A stretch of DNA of 64,000 nt from G965279355 sp965279355 (GTDB lineage: Bacteria > Pseudomonadota > Alphaproteobacteria > CACIAM-22H2): assembly GCA_965279355.1 (NCBI GenBank), contig OZ257155.1, forward strand, positions 434,001-498,000, written 5' to 3'. Every line of letters starts with the position of its first letter. The stretch's first letter is position 1. A program made the position numbers and the translations under genes. Below the pieces are notes generated by a model. It was not told where the DNA came from, ran no database searches, and saw only the letters and a program-made list of their open reading frames with translations. Shown here piece after piece: positions 59,237 to 64,000 of the stretch.

Positions 59237-60189
59237 TGATGGAACGCGTGGACGTGAAGATTCTCGGCGGCGGCGGCAACTGGATCGGGATCGGCGGCAA
59301 GATCGCCCTCGGCCTAGTCGGTTACTACAGCCCGCTGCCAAAAGGCTCGACGGCCTCGGTTGTCACCTGCGATCCCGGCATGGCCTGCCTCGACGGCACC
59401 TATTGGGTGGATGAAGGCAGATACGATATGGGGATCACCACGCCGGACTGGTTTGTGAAGCTCGCCATAGAGGGTAAACCACCGTTCAAACGGAAACTGA
59501 ACCTGCGCATGCTGGCGATCTTTCCGCATGACGACCGGATGCTGTTTGCCGTGAAGCGCGAGACCCAGCTGCGGACCTTCGGTGATGTGAAGGATCGCAA
59601 GTATCCCCTGCAGCTCTCCACCATCCCGCGCACCACCTGGCACCCGGCGCTGTGGGGTGCCGAGGTGGTCATGGGCGAATACGGCATGACGCTCGACGAT
59701 ATCGAGAGCTGGGGCGGAAAGCTGCTGGGCGACCGCCCGCGCTTCATCAACAAGGAGGGCTCCAAGATGGTTACGGATGGGTTCGACGCCGTCTTCGACG
59801 AAGCGATCATGACCCGGCGCTGGAAGGTGCTGACCGACGAGAACGACCTGAAGTTCCTGCCGATCGATCCCGCTGTCGCCAAAAAGCTCGAAGCCCAGGG
59901 CTGGAAAATGGGCAAGCTGGAGAAGGGCCGGTTCAAGGGCGTCGATGAGGACATCCCGGTCGCGGATTTCAGCAACTGGGCGCTCTATTGCCGCGAGGGC
60001 CTGGACGACGAGCTGGCGTACCTCACCATCAAGGCGATCGACGAACAGAAACATGACATCGAGAAGCTGTTCCCGGCGCCGCATGCGCCGCTGACCGCGC
60101 CGGTCGACATGAGCAAGCTCGGCCGGAACTCACCGGTCCCGCTGCATCCCGGCGCCGAGCGCTACTACAAGGAAAAGGGATATCTGTAA
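59236..60189 (+). CDS. TAXI-family substrate-binding-like protein without signal peptide
   Basis: This 317-residue protein has the features of TAXI-type TRAP binding proteins: GGGGNWIGIGGKIALGL at the start, GRYDMGITTPDW, a LRMLAIFP segment and the typical end LHPGAERYYKEKGYL. Known TAXI proteins carry an export signal; this one begins directly with the first strand of the domain, so it should stay in the cytoplasm. No TRAP membrane subunits are encoded nearby. It may be a cytoplasmic ligand sensor, a carrier or an enzyme that reuses the fold. Confidence 0.7.
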   Translation: MMERVDVKILGGGGNWIGIGGKIALGLVGYYSPLPKGSTASVVTCDPGMACLDGTYWVDEGRYDMGITTPDWFVKLAIEGKPPFKRKLNLRMLAIFPHDDRMLFAVKRETQLRTFGDVKDRKYPLQLSTIPRTTWHPALWGAEVVMGEYGMTLDDIESWGGKLLGDRPRFINKEGSKMVTDGFDAVFDEAIMTRRWKVLTDENDLKFLPIDPAVAKKLEAQGWKMGKLEKGRFKGVDEDIPVADFSNWALYCREGLDDELAYLTIKAIDEQKHDIEKLFPAPHAPLTAPVDMSKLGRNSPVPLHPGAERYYKEKGYL

Positions 60190-60192
60190 TTC

Positions 60193-60233
60193 GCCGGAAT
60201 ACCGGCCCAATCAGCGGGACGTCGCGATCCCGC
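60193..60233 (+). promoter_or_regulatory. Two small intercistronic hairpins before the fourth binding-protein gene
   Basis: The first is GCCGG/CCGGC (60193-60206); the second is GCGGGA/TCCCGC with an eight-base loop (60214-60233). Both are in the 65-base gap between the TAXI-like gene and the binding-protein gene at 60255. They may act as an RNA processing or partial-termination signal that allows separate expression of the binding protein. Confidence 0.35.
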
Positions 60234-60254
60234 GAACCTTAACAGGGGGAAACC

Positions 60255-61310
60255 ATGCGTAAATATTTCAGCCTTGCCGCGTTTGCCGCATTGGCATTCA
60301 TCGTCGTCAACACGACGGACACCAGCGCTCAACAGCCGCCGCCGGCCTATACCGGGCCCAAGACTACCGTGAAGCTTGGCGTGAGCGGCAGGCCGGATCA
60401 GGCCTTCCTCGAGCTAGCGCTGCGGCGGGGGTATTTCGATCACCAGGGTCTTCAGGTCGAGACCGTGCAGGCCGGCTCCGGCAACGACTTCATCGTGCCG
60501 CTGGCCACGGGCCAGCTGCAGGTGGCCAGCGGCTCGCCGAACGCGACGCTGTTCAACGCACTGAACCGCAACATCAATATCCGCATCGTCGCCGATTTCG
60601 CACATGTCGAGGGTGCCGCGGATGCCGTCGTGGCGATCATGGTGCGCAGCGACCTCATGGACTCCGGCGCCGTCAAGACAGTGGCCGACCTCAAGGGCCG
60701 GACCATCACGCTTGGCATGGGGCGTGGCCAGTATTCCTACATGCTGACCAACACGATGCTCGAACGCGCCGGCCTGTCGTGGTCCGACGTCCGCGTCCAG
60801 AACATGGCGTTCTCGGACGCCATCGTCGCCATGGCAAACAAGGTGATCGATTCGGCCTTCGTGATCGAGCCCCTGATCCAGACAGTCCTGCGGCAAGGGA
60901 CCGCCAGGATTCTGGTCAAGGGCGGCGAGATCGAGAACGGCGCGCATCTGTCCCTGCTGGTCTTCTCGGACGAATTCGCCAAGAACACCGACGCCGCCAC
61001 CCGCTTCATGATCGCCTATCTGCGCGGCGCCCGCGACTACCGCGAGGCCTTCTTCACCAAGCGGGATACGCATCTGGACGCGGCGATCCAGGTCCTCACC
61101 ACCCATCTGCCGATCAAGGATCCCAATGTGTGGAAGGCAGCGTATCCGCAGACCACCGATGTGAATGGCCGGGTAAACATCGCCGACATCAAGCGTCAGG
61201 CGGATGTCTATCGGAAGCTGGGGGATGTCACGGGACCCACGCCTGAGATTGAAAAATTTGTCGACACGAAGTTCGCCGCGGGCGCGGTAGCAGTCCTCGG
61301 CCAGCAATAG
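60255..61310 (+). CDS. NMT1/THI5-like ABC substrate-binding protein, paralogue 4
   Basis: This 351-residue protein has a GGGGGA ribosome site and a signal peptide ending TSAQQ. Family marks: VKLGVSGRPDQAFLELALRRGYF, LQVASGSPNATLFNALNRNINIRIV, LKGRTITLGMGRGQYSYM, FVIEPLIQ and DVNGRVNIADIKRQADVY. It belongs to the third module. Its closest relative in the window is paralogue 3. No membrane subunits are in this operon. Confidence 0.87.
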   Translation: MRKYFSLAAFAALAFIVVNTTDTSAQQPPPAYTGPKTTVKLGVSGRPDQAFLELALRRGYFDHQGLQVETVQAGSGNDFIVPLATGQLQVASGSPNATLFNALNRNINIRIVADFAHVEGAADAVVAIMVRSDLMDSGAVKTVADLKGRTITLGMGRGQYSYMLTNTMLERAGLSWSDVRVQNMAFSDAIVAMANKVIDSAFVIEPLIQTVLRQGTARILVKGGEIENGAHLSLLVFSDEFAKNTDAATRFMIAYLRGARDYREAFFTKRDTHLDAAIQVLTTHLPIKDPNVWKAAYPQTTDVNGRVNIADIKRQADVYRKLGDVTGPTPEIEKFVDTKFAAGAVAVLGQQ

Positions 61311-61351
61311 TAGGCTTGCGCCCTGTCTGACAGTTTCCGGGTACAGCTAGG

Positions 61352-62953
61352 GTGACAAGCACAACAGACGTCCTGATAGTTGGCGGCGGACCGGTCGGGC
61401 TGACCCTCGCCATAGCACTCGGCAAGGCCGGCGTCCGCTGCACGCTGATCGAGCAGAAAGAGGCGCCGGCCCTCCTTCCTAAGATGGAGCGCTGCAACGC
61501 GCGCACTATGGAGATGTACCGACGCCTCGGCATCGCCGAGAGCGTCCGCGCGGCGGGCCTCAAGGCCGACGTGCCAATGGACGTTTTCGTCGTGCTGTCG
61601 ATGACTGAGAAGCCGCTGATCCATCATCCCTATCCCTCGGTCGCGCAGGCGCGGGAGCAGATCAAGGCAACCAACGACGGCACGATGCCGCTGGAGCCCT
61701 ACCAGCTCATCTCCCAATACACGCTGGAGCCGCTGCTGAAATCGATCGCCGAGGAGCTGCCAAGCGTCACCGTGCACTATGGCCACGAGTTCCTCTCATT
61801 CGCCCAGGATGACCAGGGCGTGACGGCGCAAGTGACGGCCGGCGGCAAGACTGTCTCCATGCGCGCCCAATACCTGATCGGCTGCGACGGCGGCAGTAGC
61901 ACAGTACGCAAGCAGCTCGGAATCAAGCTGCGCGGCGAATTCAATCTGCTGGAGCTGCGTCAGGCGCTCTATCGCTGTGACGAGCTGTTCGACAAGATCC
62001 CGATCGGCCCCGGTCCCGGCCACGGCCGCCATTATCATGTGGCTGACGCTCCCGGGAATTTCCTGATCATGCAGGATTCAACCAAGCACTGGACCCTGCA
62101 CGCCGTCTCGCCCAGTGACGAGGATATGAAGCGGCAATTCGAGGCCGTCGTCGGCGTGCCGGTGAAGTACGAGATGCTGACCTGCGCGCCCTGGCGCCAC
62201 AATCTGATGCTCTCCGAGCGCTATGGAGAGGGTCGCGTTTTCCTTGCCGGCGATGCCGTTCACCTCGTCATCCCGACCGGCGGGCTTGGGATGAATTCGG
62301 GTGTCGGTGATGCCGTCGACCTCGCGTGGAAACTCGCCGCCACGCTGCAGGGCTGGGGCGGACCGCATCTGCTGCGCTCTTACGAATTCGAGCGGCGGCA
62401 GATCGGCGATCGTAACGTTGGCGCCTCTCGCTATGCGTCCATGGGCCGTCGCTCCTGGCGCAAGCTGTACAAGCCGGACATCCGCCAGAACGCGGAGACG
62501 CGCGACACGCTCATTCGCGCCGCTGAGGTCGAACAGCGCAAAAGCAACGAAATGCTCGGCGCAGAGCTTGGCTATCGTTACATCGATTCACCGATCATCT
62601 CCGACATTCCGGGTGGGCCTGAACATCGGTTCATGGAGTACACGCCCTCAACATGGCCGGGGGCACGCCTTCCGCATGTTTGGCTCGAAGACAGCACGGC
62701 GATGCAGGATCGGATCGGCGAGGGCTACACCATCCTTCGACTGGGCCGTAGCACGGCCGACCTAAGGTCGCTCGAGAGGGAAATTTCCAAGTTCGGGGCG
62801 CCGGTGGAGATGATCGATATACCCGATGCAACGGCGCGTGACGTCTATGGCTACGACATACTGCTGCTACGTCCTGATATGCATATCGTTTGGCGCGGCA
62901 ATAGCCCACCAGAGGACGCAACCGTATTGGCCAAACTCACGACGGGGCACTAG
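61352..62953 (+). CDS. FAD-dependent aromatic monooxygenase (MhpA/PcpB-like)
   Basis: This 533-residue flavoprotein begins at a GTG, since the FAD motif VGGGPVGLTLAIALGKAG follows at once (residues 9-26). The DG motif is LIGCDGGSSTVRKQLGI near 185 and the GD motif FLAGDAVHLVIPTGGLGMNSGVGDAVDLAWKL near 310. A C-terminal thioredoxin-like domain is indicated by the final segment with DVYGYDILLLRPDMHIVWRG. This layout is that of phenol and 3-hydroxyphenylpropionate hydroxylases, so it should hydroxylate an aromatic ring with NAD(P)H and oxygen. It is the last gene of the third module operon. Confidence 0.85.
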   Translation: MTSTTDVLIVGGGPVGLTLAIALGKAGVRCTLIEQKEAPALLPKMERCNARTMEMYRRLGIAESVRAAGLKADVPMDVFVVLSMTEKPLIHHPYPSVAQAREQIKATNDGTMPLEPYQLISQYTLEPLLKSIAEELPSVTVHYGHEFLSFAQDDQGVTAQVTAGGKTVSMRAQYLIGCDGGSSTVRKQLGIKLRGEFNLLELRQALYRCDELFDKIPIGPGPGHGRHYHVADAPGNFLIMQDSTKHWTLHAVSPSDEDMKRQFEAVVGVPVKYEMLTCAPWRHNLMLSERYGEGRVFLAGDAVHLVIPTGGLGMNSGVGDAVDLAWKLAATLQGWGGPHLLRSYEFERRQIGDRNVGASRYASMGRRSWRKLYKPDIRQNAETRDTLIRAAEVEQRKSNEMLGAELGYRYIDSPIISDIPGGPEHRFMEYTPSTWPGARLPHVWLEDSTAMQDRIGEGYTILRLGRSTADLRSLEREISKFGAPVEMIDIPDATARDVYGYDILLLRPDMHIVWRGNSPPEDATVLAKLTTGH

Positions 62954-63017
62954 GGGATCTGCGTACAACCCAACCACACCAATCGCAAGAGCAACTCCCT
63001 TGCCTTGCCCCGACAAC

Positions 63018-63755
63018 TCAATGCATGACCGCGCCCCCATCGACGATCAGCGTCTGCCCCGTCATGAAGTCACTGGCTGGCGACGCGAGATAGATAAAGG
63101 TTCCGACGAGATCATCAGGTTTTTCCTCACGCTGGAAGCATCGCGAATCCACAGTCGCCTTTCTGTTCCTGGGCTGCAATTCGGTGACCGTGGCGCCGGG
63201 AGCAATGGCGTTCACGGAGATGCCAAACTCGCCCAACTCGCGCGCGAGGCCCTTGGTCATCGCGACCACTGCTCCCTTTGAGGAAATGTAATGCAGCAGC
63301 CAGGGCGTCCCTTTGAAAACCGCTCCCGAGGCAACGTTGATAATCTTGCCACTCTTCTGCTGTTTCATGAACGGTAACACGGCCCTTGCGCATTCGAACG
63401 GCCCGCGTGTGTTCACCATCATCACCTTATCCCATTCCGCCGAGGAGATTTCTTCGAAGCGCTGCGGCTTAATCGTCCCAAACAGAGCGGCGTTGTTCAC
63501 CAGCACGTCGATACGGCCGAATTCGCGGTTTGCCAACTCGGCCATCCTTGCCACTCCCCCCGAGTCAGTGACATCAGCGACCATACCGACTGCCTTCCCG
63601 CCAATTGAATTAATCTTATCCACGAGGTGACTTGGATCGGACAGATCGCAGATGACTAGTTGCGCGCCTTCCGCCGCCATGCCAAGCGCGACGACAGCGC
63701 CAATACCCTGCGCTGCGCCTGTGATGATGATGGATTTCGATTGCAGCTTCATCAT
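63018..63755 (-). CDS. Short-chain dehydrogenase/reductase
   Basis: This 245-residue classical SDR has the cofactor site TGAAQGIGAVVALGMAAEG, the acidic residue D in VICDL (NAD preference), NNAALFG, INVASGAV (catalytic Ser) and YISSKGA (catalytic Tyr and Lys). The C-terminus has MTGQTLIVDGG. Two ATG codons in a row form the start, after GGGAG. It is divergent from the Rieske oxygenase gene at the right edge, with 170 bases between, and convergent to the monooxygenase gene. A dihydrodiol or alcohol dehydrogenase role is plausible but not proven. Confidence 0.88.
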   Translation of the reverse strand: MMKLQSKSIIITGAAQGIGAVVALGMAAEGAQLVICDLSDPSHLVDKINSIGGKAVGMVADVTDSGGVARMAELANREFGRIDVLVNNAALFGTIKPQRFEEISSAEWDKVMMVNTRGPFECARAVLPFMKQQKSGKIINVASGAVFKGTPWLLHYISSKGAVVAMTKGLARELGEFGISVNAIAPGATVTELQPRNRKATVDSRCFQREEKPDDLVGTFIYLASPASDFMTGQTLIVDGGAVMH

Positions 63756-63925
63756 TTACTCCCGGAGAACATCAGAATTTCTAAAGCTCGAAGTCACAAG
63801 AATAGCGCGAAACGGGTTGCCGCACAGCGTAGAGGAAAAATAAATAGATAGTTTTGACAGCTGAACACGTGATCTAGCATGAACAAAACACCCGACATTC
63901 AAAGCCAGCAACGAGGGAACGCGCG

Positions 63926-64000
63926 ATGTTTATAAAAAACTCTTGGCAGGTCGCAGCATTTGCCCATGAGGTCGGACGGTCGCTTCTGGCGCGACAGCTC
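63926..64000 (+). CDS. Rieske aromatic ring-hydroxylating oxygenase, N-terminus (cut by window edge)
   Basis: The last 25 codons read MFIKNSWQVAAFAHEVGRSL and then LARQL. This is the N-terminal signature of VanA-type Rieske oxygenases (MF-x-K/R-N-x-W-x-V-A-A-x-x-x-E-V). A GAGGGA ribosome site lies before the ATG. The Rieske site and the catalytic domain are outside the window. Members remove O-methyl groups or hydroxylate aromatic rings, which fits the catabolic surroundings. Confidence 0.7.
   Translation, partial: MFIKNSWQVAAFAHEVGRSLLARQL

Noticed and set aside
41029..61310. Recent tandem duplication as the source of the repeated modules
   Set aside because: The paralogues differ widely in protein sequence and gene order; no long identical DNA stretches are visible, so they are old duplications or separate acquisitions.
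1..64000. CRISPR array, insertion sequences or rRNA operon
   Set aside because: No regularly spaced repeats, no transposase-like protein and no rRNA-like sequence were seen anywhere in the window.

Overview
The window comes from a GC-rich (roughly 60 to 65 percent by eye), gene-dense bacterial chromosome. The mixture of Bug/TctC receptors, NMT1/THI5-like ABC binding proteins, luciferase-like flavin oxidoreductases, ring-cleavage dioxygenases, amidohydrolases and many one-gene regulators is what one expects from a metabolically versatile soil or water proteobacterium, most likely an alphaproteobacterium. This is an inference from gene content and codon style, not from a marker gene. There is no rRNA, no convincing tRNA, no CRISPR array and no transposase. 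No stretch longer than 300 bases lacks a gene.

Layout. 0-11.5 kb: a cut-off intradiol ring-cleavage dioxygenase, a RutE-like nitroreductase, an esterase, a peptide-type binding protein with an FAD oxidoreductase, a lipoprotein, a MarR-controlled luciferase-like monooxygenase with a Bug receptor, a secreted c-type haem protein and a GST. 11.6-19.1 kb: an 8-oxoguanine deaminase, a LysR regulator and a divergent SBP-SDR-cyclic amidase-ATPase-permease operon for import and opening of an N-heterocycle or cyclic amide. 19.1-27.3 kb: a Tat-exported amidohydrolase, then a minus-strand operon (HD protein, AhpD-like protein, non-haem iron oxygenase, amino-acid-type ABC pieces, extradiol dioxygenase, altered class II aldolase) divergent from a creatininase. 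27.5-33.3 kb: a tightly coupled six-gene operon headed by a fusion of a degenerate metallophosphoesterase to a radical SAM enzyme, followed by a mercuric-reductase-like flavoprotein, a TVP38 membrane protein, two TIGR04283/TIGR04282-type sugar enzymes and an AhpD-like protein. 35.4-39.2 kb: a small, more A/T-rich integrative element with its own tyrosine integrase.

39.4-64 kb is the most striking part: a catabolic region built from repeated modules. Three times it carries an adjacent gene pair (called here A and B) encoding cupin proteins with a C-terminal rubredoxin-like zinc/iron site, related to 3-hydroxyanthranilate 3,4-dioxygenase. All six proteins end in the same P-x-E-x-x-A-R-x-x-W tail. 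In B the cupin His-x5-Glu is kept; in every A it is replaced by Arg and a non-acidic residue, so A looks like a non-catalytic partner. Around the pairs sit four paralogous NMT1/THI5-like binding proteins, three creatinase/M24-fold proteins that have lost the peptidase metal ligands, two Rieske ferredoxins, a TAXI-type binding protein without signal peptide, one ABC ATPase/permease set, two dienelactone hydrolases, a luciferase-like and an FAD aromatic monooxygenase, and LysR, MarR and TetR regulators with visible operator-like palindromes. A nine-gene minus-strand operon (52.1 down to 44.5 kb) holds two of the modules back to back.

Reading of the whole: the region probably imports several related small aromatic or N-heterocyclic acids and breaks them down by hydroxylation, ring cleavage and hydrolysis, each module being tuned to one substrate. 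The substrates cannot be read from the sequence.
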